NCBI GenBank assembly: GCA_027405735.1
Contig: JAPEHQ010000018.1
Coordinates: forward strand, 496,001 to 560,000
Length of the DNA: 64,000 nt
From: Mucor racemosus
Taxonomy: Eukaryota; Mucoromycota; Mucoromycetes; Mucorales; Mucoraceae
Direction: 5' to 3'
Below, piece by piece: positions 35,711 through 46,721 of the stretch. The first letter of the stretch is position 1. Each line of letters opens with the position of its first letter. The notes under the pieces are model-generated. The model made no database searches. It saw only the letters and a list, made by a program, of their open reading frames with translations, and had not been told where the DNA came from. The position numbers and the translations under genes are program-made.

Positions 35711-37319
35711 TAACCTTTTCATTTTAAAAAAACAAATTAAGTATTCCATGATGGTCTTTTAATATCACAGAAAATCGTATATAAATTTATATATGTAGAT
35801 AACTATAAAATTTAATAAATAATTATAAATTACATCTTTTCAAATTTAATTATTTCTTGTTTCTTCGTTTTATTTAATAATAATTTCCAGTATCATTCTC
35901 ATATATAAAAAGAAAATATGCAAAAATACTTTTCTACAGACAGATTTATTTGATTTTGAATAAATATTATCTGTTAATTAACCATTTTTTATCAAAGCAC
36001 CATCTAAATCAATTGAAGGCATTTCATGTCCATTCAATAAAAGAGGATCAATGTTCAATGCCGCTGATCTGAAAAAGTTCGAGGCCCAAAGTTACACTCC
36101 AGATTTTTTTGTATTTTTTTTTTTTTTTTTTTCAAAAATATCAGATCTCCAACTTTTTGGCAAGAAGGCATCATCGAAGTTTGTGTTAAAGTAGATTCTA
36201 ATAGAACAATATGTTGCAAATACCATAATTTTCTTTATATATTCTTATCTATTTTTTGTGATGAGATATGGCGGTTCAAAAAATTTCAAGAGTCCCAAAA
36301 AAAATCGAGCATTATTGATTTTTTTAGGTAAATCTTAATTACAAAAATAATTAAAGCTGTTTATTGAAGTTACAAGGACATAATTTATTAATTAATTGAG
36401 GGTCTATCTCTTTTTTCAGATATTTGTGTTGCATCCACCGGTTAATCGTAAGATAATGAACCTTTTGATTTGTAATCCTTAGTTTCAAGAAGTCAGCTAA
36501 CTGATCTATGATAACATTCTCGATTGTTCTTATTTTCTAAAGCAAGATCCGGGAAGCTGGATATGTGAGACATATTCACTTGTTGGATTTAGTTATATAA
36601 AATAAGCTGAACTTAAATGTGCTGTGTTACTAATGTACATAAAATGACCTGACAATGGAATGTCAGAAAGATATAATCGATCCAAAGCTGATCTTACAGA
36701 TAATTGTAATATAGAATTTGTATATAAATAGGACAAATTATTGATATTAAATAAAGATTCTCTTCAGTTTTTGTGTGTGATTTAATTTAACAAGTTCCTT
36801 TATTAAATTATACATTTTTTCTTGCCATAATATTTATTCTAAATCTTTGGCATTTCAATTTGGCCTCAAAAAAATATCAAAAAAAAAATGCTTATATATT
36901 CATTATCTCTTTAACCGAGATATTGAATTGAGATAGCATTTTGATTAAATTTGAAATCAATTATAGTAAATGCAGTTTGGCTTTTAGTTTTTAAAAAATA
37001 ATCATTTTTGATGAAGTAATGAAAATCACAAAATGTAACTATATTTTTTTGACCTCAACCCTCATCAGATTTTGGCAGTTTTGAAGAATTTATGAACTTT
37101 TTTAGCCGAAAAAAATTACAGAAAGTATCATAAAACGATTCACGTTTATGACAGCTATAATTCACATATAATCTACTACAGATTGTTACTATGCTGTTTG
37201 TTGCATAAATTAGGGATTACCGCTTTTATTCTTTGGTTTTTGCATCTTACAGCTTAAAACATATTTAAGTACCGCTCTGCGTAGATTTTGCCCAGCTGCC
37301 CTAAACGGAGCAAAATACA
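35711..37319. other. Intergenic; no gene
   Basis: AT-rich flank of the helicase gene. Around 36580-36785 there is a TATATAAATAGG ... AATAAAG stretch that could be a decayed LTR or an unrecognised promoter; no ends or target duplication seen. No coding signal. Confidence 0.4.
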
Positions 37320-37382
37320 GATGTTACTTGAATGCATAACTAAAGCTACAGAACAAATTATTCCACACATTTTGATATATAA

Positions 37383-37696
37383 TGATGCATCATTCTTAAC
37401 CGGATGTCAAATCCAAAAGTAAAACAATAGTTCAGGAACCGAAATTCAAGTCTATTAAACATCAACGGAACCACGACGGTTCCAGCATGATATTACAGCA
37501 TTGGTATTAAAGTATAATGTTCCACCATCATGCCACATTAGTATAATAGATAACACTTATAATCCTTATCACATTATCATTTCCCTCAACTCAATTAGTA
37601 TATAAACCCTCTTTATTTCCTTTTAATAAACGACAATCTCTTTACTTAATTAAATATTCTAGTTTTTATTTAACATAAACATATTCATATAAATCA
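37383..37696. mobile_element. Solo LTR, 314 bp
   Basis: Begins TGATGCATC and ends ATAAATCA (5'-TG...CA-3', with TGAT/ATCA as the terminal inverted repeat), between 5-bp direct repeats TATAA (37378-37382 and 37697-37701). The paralogous repeat at 62020-62026 has the uninterrupted site GGTATATAACTTT. Internal signals fit an LTR: TATATAAACC near 37600 and AATAAA near 37625. No internal retrotransposon domain is adjacent, so it is a solo LTR from recombination. Family (Ty1 or Ty3 type) cannot be told from the LTR alone. Confidence 0.85.
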
Positions 37697-39065
37697 TATA
37701 ACTTTAAATGGTTAGTCTAGTTTCAGCAGTTTTATAAGACAAAACAACCGAAATAAGGTGAATATATGTGCTGATAAACAATTTTAATAGAACTTTTTCT
37801 TCAGAAATAATATCCATCCATTTAACATTGTTTCGGCTACATATTTTATTAAATGAAGCAAGGATGGTTACTATAGTGATTGTTTCATAAATTTGAACAA
37901 TGCAGAAATGGCCAGCTTAGAATTGAGAAAGCGCATTTGAAATGAAAATAAGTCGAGAAAATACTAAGGTATTGCAATGATGGTTATTAAGTAAAGTCTA
38001 CCTTATTTTTCATTCTCTGCCAAAATATTTAGGTTTTGGATCGTTGTGAAGACCTTTTTTATTTTTTTATAAATTTTGTGAGAGCACTTTTTCTGTTATA
38101 GAGGTCCATGAAGGGATGACTGGTATACAAATCTAAAACCATAGGATAGTACTCATTAGCGCCTATCTAACAACGGATTTTACCTCGTCAAAAAATATTG
38201 ATCTTTCATCGAGAAAATTGAGATTGCATGATTGATTTTTGGTGATACGAAAAAGGATCCATTTTGGACGAGGATATACAAGGAAAATTTTTCGGTTTTA
38301 CAAAAAAAAGATTAAAAAAATGTATATCCCCACAAAAAATAGGGCTACAGCTACGTATAAATACTCATTCTGTAGATAATTTTGTTACACATAACGTGAA
38401 AATAAAATATTTTAGGGTTTCATTTAAATGAAGGGTACTTTTTGATCAAAAACCGTTAAAATTTGATATTAAATTTACTAGAGATTTTATGAGAAAAATA
38501 TTTTCAAAACCTACACAGATCGACTCAGAATTAAAAACTAAACCCAAGATATTTAATACGCTAGTTCAACTTACTATGCATTTCTGTGAGCAATTAAACA
38601 TACAAGGATTTTTTTGGATTTTTTTGGATTTTTTTTCCATTTGAACACTTCTTTGAATTGAAGCTCAGTTACATGTGCATATCTGATTATACAATTTATA
38701 TGGTGATATTCAAAATCAGAGCGTTCCCCCATTTCAATAGATAATCAGGAAATATAAAATGCGGGGCTATATTTGATATGCTACAGAATATTGACAAAAG
38801 ACTTATTTCTATTCATGTTGATTTCTCAGCGAGTATAAAGGCTTCAAAAGTGAAACATTTGCTTTCTTCATGCTTAAAATCTCAACCCAAGATGCTAAAT
38901 ATCTCGAGATTTCATAAGCTTGCACTTGATAATTTCTAAGCTAAATCTTCTTGTTTTTCAATGTTTTATTACGTATTAAAGTTTCAGGGGTGGTTTTTTA
39001 GTTTTGACTTTTGGCATTCTGGAGAATTTTCAAAAGTATTATTAAGAATCAAACAAGTTTTCTGG

Positions 39066-39073
39066 GGTAAAAT
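39066..39073 (+). other. Empty target site matching the MITE at 63464-63950
   Basis: GGTAAAAT inside TCTGGGGTAAAATTGGCTGCTG. In the paralogous repeat this octamer is duplicated (63456-63463 and 63951-63958) with the MITE between the copies. This is the pre-insertion state. Confidence 0.9.
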
Positions 39074-39516
39074 TGGCTGCTGAACACAAATCTGCAATCC
39101 ATTTTACTGTATCTATTAATTTCGTTGAAATTTTTGTGGTACAAATTTTGACGGAGTTTAATATGTAAAAATTCTGCATTTTATAATATTATGCAGCAAT
39201 ATTAATAATAAAACTTCAATAAAGTAAGATATGTTTATGCATCAAGTTGCGTGCTGAGATATACGTTTTGCAGTAGTAGTGTCGTGGTAATAATAATGCA
39301 ATGAGACAAATACAGTTATAAGTTTAAAAGACAATGTTTATTAATTTTGACATTTAAAATCTAATATCTATACTATTATTATTGCATAACAAAAGAGTCG
39401 AAACTTCTACGACAGTAGTCTAATCAAGTATATACACACAAAGTCTGTGTGGACCTGACAAAAGCAAAAAATCCCAAAAACGTCTCACGAAAATAGAACT
39501 AAATGCAAAAAGAAAA

Positions 39517-39590
39517 CGCTCCCGGGTGGGCTTGAACCACCAACCTCCTGATTAACAGTCAGACGCGCTAGCCAATTGCGCCACGGAAGC
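39517..39590 (-). tRNA. tRNA-Asn(GTT)
   Basis: 74 nt, no intron. Acceptor stem GCTTCCG pairs with CGGGAGC, followed by discriminator G. A box TGGCGCAATTGG and B box GGTTCAAGCC are intact. The anticodon loop CTGTTAA gives anticodon GTT (Asn). The strand just downstream of the tRNA 3' end (39511-39516 and beyond) is A/T-rich and includes the T-run expected as a Pol III terminator. It is the only tRNA gene I found in the window. Confidence 0.95.
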
Positions 39591-39961
39591 TGATATATTT
39601 TTAAAAAATTATAAAAAACAAGTACAAAAAACAAAATAATTAATCACGTGATACCTCCTCGCCTCCGGCACTTTTCTTCGTTGTCCGACCCGCACTATCT
39701 AGTGAATATCGAGCAACCTTTACTCTTCAATACTGTATGTTCTTGAATGTCACTTTATTTATAATAACTAACCGAAATTCTTGAATTCATAAGTACCAAG
39801 ATACAATTGCCATGAGTATATGTACTAAAGGAAAGTGAATCGAAGATAACAATGATCTTTAACGCACATTTGAGTGTTTTTATATCCAATGCTGGGCTTT
39901 AATGGACACAACAAATTACATTTTTATAGTTGCATTTTTTTTTTCATTTTTGCCAAACAAA

Positions 39962-41081
39962 ATGAATGAACAAAAGTAAAGAAGATATCATCATGTACAC
40001 ATTGCTACACAGGATGCTGATCTTTTGATCTTATTACAGATATTATAATGAGCCATCAGTTCATCGTAGCAACAACAAAAGAAAGTATGATAATGTTGAT
40101 GCGATCATATTAAAAGAAAGAGAGAATGAAATATTGGCGTTTGGATATGCATCTAAAATATATAACGATCAAGAAACAGCCGTTCGTGTAGATAATGGTA
40201 CCTATTTAATACCCCTAAAAAGTGATAGGCACCATCAAAATATCCGAATTGATCGATTCGATATTCGACATTTGATTGATAATGATGCCAATACTTTGTG
40301 GAATGAGAAATCGGTGAATTTAGAAATAGAGTCTTTATTACAGATTGAGCGATATAGAGATTTAGAGTATCATGAGTTGTACAAGGATCAACATGATACA
40401 GAGCTAGGTATTAAATTTTATTTCAAAATACATTAAGTGTACATAATATTGAATGCTATTAAATTAAAGATAGAACTGATAAAAAAAGACGACATGCTGC
40501 TATTCCATACGATTATGAACAAACAACAACTGTAGAAAAAGAGATATCAAGTAAATACAAGACTCCTCCATCAATGATTGTGGTAAAATGGATAGATTAC
40601 ACATGCCAAATAAAGTCTCACATTTTTTTATTTATAGCCCAAATCAATGGAACATGTACAAATCATTCAAGATGTGGCAAATCAAATCAATGCAGCCAAA
40701 CAAGACAGTAATCTCGTCGAGATTCGAATCCAAGTAAAGAACTCTAGAAACCAATTGTATTCATTTCTAAACAGACAAGATGTATTATATTCCTTTTACA
40801 AACATGTGTGTTGGGTATCGAATTCAGGGTTAGCAAATTATGATAGTAGCAGTAGTGAAGAAGAAGAAGAAGAAGAAGAAGGACAAAATGAAGAAATCCC
40901 TTCAAAAGAAATCCAGACTATAATTGAAAAAACAGCATTTTTTATTGCAAAATCCAACAACAGCGATGATTTAGAACAGCATATTCGAACAAAAAAATGT
41001 CAGGACATTTCGTTTGATTTCTTAAAACCAAATCATAAATATTACAAATACTTTAAATCTCGAGTGATTGAAAATAAATAG
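39962..41081 (+). CDS. SWAP-like splicing regulator (SFSWAP/DRY_EERY family)
   Basis: Exons 39962-39975, 40040-40407, 40470-40582 and 40638-41081, 312 residues. The first coding exon is only 14 nt (MNEQ plus two bases), supplied by an exact GT-AG intron. The DRY_EERY domain is clear: EILAFGYASKIYND, TYLIPLKSD, RIDRFDIRHLID and the ERYRDLEYHELY block that names the domain. An acidic Ser/Glu run is followed by one SURP module: IIEKTAFFIAKSNNSDDLEQ, then FDFLKPNHKYYKYFKSRV. Animal SWAP proteins regulate alternative splicing and autoregulate; this homologue is shorter and has a single SURP and no RS tail. Nuclear location is inferred. Confidence 0.86.
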
Positions 41082-41378
41082 AGTTGGATTTTATGTAATA
41101 GCTTTCTTTCTGAATGAGGAAGGTTGTAACTCAATTTTTGTCTTTTTGATTGGGGATCAGTGCGCAAACAAAAGATAGAAAACGAGAGAGAGAGAGAGGG
41201 AGGGAGGGGTACAAGCCTCTTTATTCCATAAAGCAAACCAACTTGCTTCCCTCTTTATTCACGTGAAAATCTGTCAAGCCAATTGCTTGCTTCCTTTCTT
41301 GCCCTTCTTTTCCTTTTTCTCTTTCCCCTCCTTTTTTCTTTATTTCTTGATTAAACAAAATATTTCTTTTTTTCTATA

Positions 41379-42334
41379 ATGGATTACAGACAAAGAAAAA
41401 ACCACAAAGCGACATCACGCAGTACTTCACCAGCAAGATCAATAGCAGCCCCTTATTCAACTCATCATCCTCATCCTACAACATCTGGTACAGCACCACC
41501 ACCGACAGTTAGTAGGTGGCAACAACTAGTCATGGGCGCTGGATCAGCAGCAGGCACAACAGCAGCAGTAATTAGCGAAGATTCAATGAAATGTCTCAAA
41601 TATTGTTTAAGTTGGTTGAAATATGCTATTCAACATATTGAACAACAAATGTCAGTATTGAAAAATTATTTAGTTTCCATTGCAACATCAAAATCATCAT
41701 CATCATCAACATTAACAGTTAATAACAATACCAACAATCGATCTGTTTTATCAGGCATCAAAAAAGATATAGTCGAAACATTGAGAAAAGTGGTTGAAGT
41801 GATTACAAAATATGCAGGTGCATCATTACCTTCACAATCAAGACAATCAGTTCGTGGATTTATACTTAATTTGCCTGGGAAATGGGTAAATATTTTACAT
41901 TTGTTTGTTTATCTTGTTCCTATACTAACAAAATAAACTACTAGGCATCTTTAAATGATATTCGATCTACAACAAATTCACCTGCTGGTTCTCCCATGTT
42001 GGGCCCCAGATCTACAACTTCATCTTCATCTTTCTCTTCAGCATCCTCTTTAAATGACACAAAACAAGAAGTAGCAGCTGTTAGATTACTTGAATTTGGA
42101 CAAGAATCTGTAGACATGTTAAATTCTGTCTCTACTGTATTTTCAGATACTGTAGATAGAGCTGAAATTTGGATTGATCGATTAAAAATGGTACCTGGCA
42201 TGAATAATAGTAATACCACTACAGCCGGCAGAAATAATGATATTGACATGGAAGGGATAATATTACCACCTATTCGAACATTAGATGTACAGAATAACTC
42301 ATTTGATCATAATATCAAATACGAACAACGTTAA
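41379..42334 (+). CDS. OPI1: Opi1-family transcriptional repressor
   Basis: Exons 41379-41885 and 41945-42334, 298 residues. Opi1 represses phospholipid-synthesis genes and is held at the ER/nuclear envelope through phosphatidic acid. Family blocks visible: TVSRWQQLVMGAGSAAG, SEDSMKCLKYCLSWLKYAIQ, IKKDIVETLRKVVEVITKYA, RGFILNLPGKWASL (rebuilt exactly by the splice) and a C-terminal VRLLEFGQESVDMLNSVSTV helix. An N-terminal basic stretch (RQRKNHKATSRS) precedes the conserved core. A clear leucine zipper and FFAT motif, present in yeast Opi1, were not seen. The acceptor AG at 41943-41944 gives a 59-bp intron. Confidence 0.88.
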
Positions 42335-42406
42335 TATTCATATTTTTTATATACCATCTTCTACACAATTTTATTGATTATAATAATTAAAAAAAAAAAA
42401 AATTGC

Positions 42407-42969
42407 TCAATTCAATAATAGACCTTTTACATTCTTTTGAAATTCATGTTTAAATGGACTTCCATCGGGATTGTATACATGAATTTCAGGATCTTGAGGA
42501 CCACCACCATGAAACTCTAACCAGCCACCTGCTGGTAAATTCACAGTAAAAATATAACCTTTGTCTACACCTTCAAAATATGCCTTGAACTATACATAAT
42601 TAGTTTAATTTAGCATCTATAAAATCAAGAATTGCTATACTTACAGCTATTAACATCATGTCATCTGGATTGTTATTTCTATCACAATCGAACGAAGTAT
42701 ATGGACAACAAGCCCTGTCTCCTGGCTTCAAATTTTCTATTCTAAATCGTCTAAAATGTAAAAATCAATCAGAGGACAAATGTCAATTGACAGTAGAAAT
42801 TGTATATAAGCCCTTACGACCAATATGTTCCACCAGTGTTCATTGGTTCCTGACGCATGAAAAAACTAGTATCTTTTGTGAAATTATAAATACAATATCC
42901 ATGGACACTATTGGGCAAAACGTAACCGAGACAGATCAACAGTAATAATTCAAATGTATATTTTAACAT
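42407..42969 (-). CDS. Small secreted Cys-containing protein
   Basis: Exons 42969-42818, 42750-42645 and 42589-42407, 146 residues. A signal peptide (MLKYTFELLLLICLGYVLPN, cleavage probably after SVHG) is followed by YCIYNFTKDTSFFMRQE, then LKPGDRACCPYTSFDCD and a beta-rich C-terminal half (GYIFTVNLPAGGWLEFHGGG, EIHVYNPDGSPF). This YCIYN...CC...DC layout is one I associate with small secreted fungal proteins of unknown role. Four or more cysteines are likely in disulfides. Sits tail-to-tail with OPI1 (73 bp between stops) and in tandem behind SGF11. Confidence 0.72.
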
Positions 42970-43062
42970 GATTTTATTCTAATGAAAATAAAAAAAAAAA
43001 AAAAATAAGAAAATAAAAAAAAAGATACAAAAAACAGACCCTATTTATACAAAGAAAAACAT

Positions 43063-44020
43063 CTATTCCATATATTTCAATTTCTTTACTCTTGATACTC
43101 CATTTGAAAACGAAGGCTATGTATAAAAATAATGAATACAAGAAAAGATCTACAACAACGAAATTTAACTTACAGACGAATATTGTTTCTTCTTTTTGCT
43201 ATTATTGCGATCGTAAATATCACTATCCGGACTCGCAGTGCCTGTATTATTATCATCTGATGAAAATGAAGGAGAAGAACCTCCCATTCTTCTGCTTGCC
43301 ACTCTACTTGATTGTCTACCACTTAGCCCTAAACATTTCTCTAAATGAGGTGCATATCTAGTTGATGCAATTGTTTTTTGACAATTGACACATTCATAAG
43401 ATGGTAAATTATTTACTGTATAACTTTTGCCCCATACATCAAATCCAGATTTTTTAACTTTTTTTCATAATTGTCAGTATAAAGAAATATAAAATGTCAA
43501 AAAGAATCAAGAAAATTACCATAATGCTTGCATCTACCATAAAAAAAAAAAAAAAAAAAAAAAAGCATTAATAAAAGAATAGTTGCTATTTTTATATTCA
43601 TAATTACTTTGTTTGGCAAATTTGACAAGTGGAATTTTCTTGTTTGATATCTCGATGTACATCAAATAATACATCATAAATACATTCATCAATTAAATCT
43701 TCTAATAATGAAAATGCCTTTTTTTATGATTTAATAATGACTAATTGAAAGCTATACACAACACATACTACAGCTGCTCGAGGTGTATTTGGTTTTTTGA
43801 CAATTTTGGGTATATTCTTTTGTAAATTGGATTGCGTATGTTGTAGTTCATCTAATGTTTTATTACGGTCTGACAAGAGTTTTTTATACAATCTAGATAG
43901 AAAAACTATTTTAAATATTCATTGTGAGATATTTTAATTTTTTTCTTACAGTGCACCAGCTTCTTTTTGACTTTCTGTTAGTTGTTTTTCATTAGACATA
44001 TTATCTTTATTCTTTTGCAT
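43063..44020 (-). CDS. SGF11: SAGA deubiquitinase-module subunit Sgf11 (ATXN7L3-like)
   Basis: Six exons: 44020-43950, 43892-43769, 43717-43608, 43533-43520, 43457-43174 and 43116-43063, total 218 residues. Sgf11 activates Ubp8 for histone H2B deubiquitination. The N-terminal helix ALLEDLIDE-like FSLLEDLIDECIYDVLFDVH binds Sgf73/Sus1/Ubp8 in yeast. The zinc finger reads FDVWGKSY ... YECVNCQKTIASTRYAPHLE then KCLG, ligands C129, C132, H144 and C148, followed by RQSSRVASRR. Exon 4 is a 14-nt microexon that restores frame and gives CQTKCKHYVKKSG. The tail ends SFSNGVSRVKKLKYME. Start at 44020 is the first ATG; an in-frame ATG at 43999 is an alternative. Confidence 0.87.
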
Positions 44021-44135
44021 TTTTTTTTATATAAAAAAGAGAATTTTTTTATTTATATATTGGTTGAGAAAAAGAAGAAAGGAGGGGGGGGGGGAGGTCA
44101 TACAAACATTTTTGGTGGTAAATGAAATTTAAAAT

Positions 44136-44853
44136 TTAAACACAGCTACTAAGTGGAATGGATGTAACTTCTTCTGCTTGTTGTTTCTTAGATGATGGAG
44201 AACTAGAGGAAGAAGAAGGAGAAGAGGAGCCAAAACGAAAGAACATACGACTAAAAGAGGTCTTGAGAGAAGCATTCTTGGCTTTTCTACGTAAAGTTGG
44301 TTTATAGGTATCGAGATAAGCAATCTGAGGCTTATTAAAAGCACCTCTTCTATTTCTTCTAATAAATTCAACTGCATCTAATGGTTGCATATCAAATAAT
44401 TCAATAAGTGCAATAGCTACAAGAACTGGTGCACGTCCCAAACCAGCAACACAATGTACTGCAATTGTTGTGTTTAATCCACTTTGTTCTTCTAAATCAA
44501 TAAGAGATAACCAATCATTGATAACATTAGGTGGTGGCTAAGCATGTTTGTGTATAAATTTAGTACATGTTCTGTGAGTGTGCATTATTTCCTTATATAC
44601 TTACAATACCGCCATCTTTAAAAGGTAAATCATGTACTTGAATACCTTGATCATTTAATTTTGCTGTGCTATAAGTGGGCTGGCAACATCTAACAACATG
44701 AGTCACCTTGTATCTGGTAAACTCTTCGAGATAAAATGGCAAAGTAGATTCAGTTGGACAATCGAGGATAAGGAATCGAAGAGTAGAAGAAGGAAGTTCA
44801 ATGAAAGAGAGCATGCGACCGAGAGGTGATTTAGTACGTTGTTGAGGAGTCAT
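44136..44853 (-). CDS. PRL/PTP4A-like dual-specificity phosphatase without CAAX box
   Basis: Exons 44853-44605 and 44537-44136, 216 residues. The signature HCVAGLGRAPVLVAIAL is the PRL-specific P-loop (CVAGLGR rather than generic CxxGxxR). The acid loop region reads VHDLPFKDGGIPPPNVINDW, close to the PRL WPFDDGAPPP. VEFIRRNRRGAFNKPQIAYL also matches PRL. Animal PRLs end in a farnesylated CAAX box; here the protein continues about 45 residues past the core with an FRFGSSSPSSSSSS run and stops at SSCV, so the Cys is second from the end and cannot be a CAAX Cys. A third exon was looked for but not found. Confidence 0.85.
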
Positions 44854-45432
44854 GGTAATAATAGATTTTGTTTTTTTTTCTGGACGAAATATAAGGGGAA
44901 AAAAAGGGAGAGGAGAGAGTGTGATTCTTGTTTAAGAGAGAAAGAGTATGTGTGTGAGTGAAAAGAGTTTTGTTGATTGAAATGTGATATTTAGTTAGTG
45001 ATAGTTCAAATTATCCTGGATCAGAGTCTTGTGGATATTGAGCAATGGCGAAAGAGGATGCACAACCGCCGCAAAGTACGTTAGGAATCTGTGGAGTGAA
45101 GTATAAAGAGGTTTGTTGCATAAGTTGGATAGGTTGAAAAATAAAAGGATTTTTGTTGGGTAAAAATCAAGGCCTTTTATTTTTATATTGTTGGTTTTAT
45201 AAAAGAAAAACGCTTGATGAGTTTCTTCTTTCTACTAAAAAAAGGGAGCCTTCTATATCTTTTTATTGCAATAATTAATGGTACCTAAATTTACTATAAT
45301 TAAAGGTATTTTTTCAAATGGTATAAAGAAAAAGAAAAGAGAGAGAGTGAGAGAGAGAGGAGAGAGTTGCAAGAAAATTTTTTCTTTTATTCTAATCGTA
45401 CTACTGGCTTTTAAGATGATGGAATGAACCAC
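44854..45432. other. Intergenic, upstream region of the phosphatase gene
   Basis: Contains GA-rich runs (44910-44960, 45340-45366) and a CK2 3' flank. No gene seen. Confidence 0.5.
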
Positions 45433-46721
45433 TCATTTTTGCTTTTCCCGAATCATATCTATAAAACATGTTATTATGTAAGCAAAATACTATATAAACA
45501 TAAAAGACCATACCAAAATATGAATGTGCCATCGCTTCTTTTGCTGTATATCTTTCTTGATGATCATATAAAAGTAAATGATCCAAGAAATCAAGTACTT
45601 CGTTTGAGATATATCTTCGATTTTCGCTTGTAATGAACTTTTGCCATGGTTTTTTCGTATATCTACCTAAAATATCATGGTATTGTTTATCCAACTTGAT
45701 ACCATATTTATCTAAATAAGCAAATAACTCGTCCGTTCCCAATACTTTTGCAATTTTAACCAGTTGATCATAATTATCGTGTCCATGAAAAAAGGGCTCT
45801 TTTCTAAAAATCATGCTAGCAAGCATACATCCATAACTCCATAAATCTAAGCTATAGTCATATTCTTGAAAATCAACTAACAATTCAGGCCCTTTAAAAT
45901 ATCTTGAGGCAACTCGTACATTATACTCTGTTCCTGGATGATAGAATTCTGCTAAACCCCAATCAATTAATCGTAACTATACAATATATGATTAGTTTCA
46001 AGTAAAAAAAAAAAAGAAAAAAAAATCACCTGTTTATTTTCATGATCAATCATTACATTATGTGGTTTAACATCTCTATGCATGATTCCTTTTGAATGAC
46101 AAAAATCTAAAGCCTACTTTTTATAATAGATATGAATAGATTGCGCATGTACATTCTAAATATTGAATTTTACCTTTAACAGCTCAAACATGTAATATCG
46201 TACATCGTAATCTGTAAATCTTGGATAAAGTATCTTGAAATCAGTGTTATTAATGTATTCAAATACAAGTGCCGGTGTTTTAGACTACATTCTCATTTTT
46301 TAGCCACAAGTTTGTTCAATTCTTGGATAGAAATTACCTGAGGATCTTTAACTACATCCAATAGTTCAATAACATTGATTCCTCCAACCAAGTTTTGCAA
46401 GATCTTTATCTCACGCTTGATTTTCTTCTTTTTCACAGGCTTTAATATTTTGATAACCACTTTCTCATCTTTACTTATATCGACTCCTTCAAACACTTCA
46501 GAATATTTACCGCGCCCTACTTTACGAACGATTTCGTAATTATCTTGTTCCCTAATACTTGTTTAGTTGATAGGAATATTTTCTTTTAATTTGTTTTACC
46601 CCCATTGTACTTGAAGAGCATCATAATCCCAATAGCTGCTTGGTAATTTAGTATTAACATCTGCATAGCATTTAGCTATACTTTGATAGGCGATTCCTGT
46701 ATTTATATTACTATCAGACAT
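45433..46721 (-). CDS. CKA1: Casein kinase 2 catalytic subunit alpha
   Basis: Exons 46721-46600, 46551-46338, 46284-46174, 46113-46030, 45976-45514 and 45458-45433; 339 residues, the normal CK2 alpha length. Constitutively active Ser/Thr kinase recognising acidic sites. Gly loop GRGKYSEVF, the basic cluster [24 protein letters not shown], the DWG variant of DFG ([13 protein letters not shown]) and [20 protein letters not shown] are all diagnostic of CK2 alpha. The last exon is 26 nt (DMIREKQK, stop) and was chosen because SYFDMIREK mirrors the family C-terminal lobe. Only its exact end is in doubt; an alternative read-through exon 5 end would change about ten residues. Confidence 0.93.

Larger units (their letters stand above)
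37320..39115 (+). repeat. Long dispersed repeat, copy 1 (direct partner 61957-64000)
   Basis: About 1.48 kb of repeat, after subtracting the LTR insertion, aligned end to end with 61957-64000 in the same orientation. Landmarks: GGTTAGTCTAGTTTCA, AAATGAAAATAAGTCGAGAA, GGACGAGGATATACAAGG, GATTTTTTTGGATTTTTTTG, and GGGGTAAAATTGGCTGCT at the right end. The match is strong and includes many identical runs over 20 bp. Coding potential is absent. It carries the solo LTR that copy 2 lacks and lacks the MITE that copy 2 carries. Confidence 0.88.

Noticed and set aside
36580..36785. Possible solo LTR starting TGTTGGATTTAG with TATA and AATAAAG signals
   Set aside because: No matching 5-bp duplication and no CA end could be placed; left as unassigned intergenic DNA.
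45401..45520. Longer C-terminus for CK2 alpha by reading through the exon 5 donor or by joining to the [10 protein letters not shown] frame
   Set aside because: Reading through gives a hydrophobic tail unlike CK2, and the [10 protein letters not shown] frame cannot be joined with a valid GT-AG phase; SYFDMIREK fits the family.
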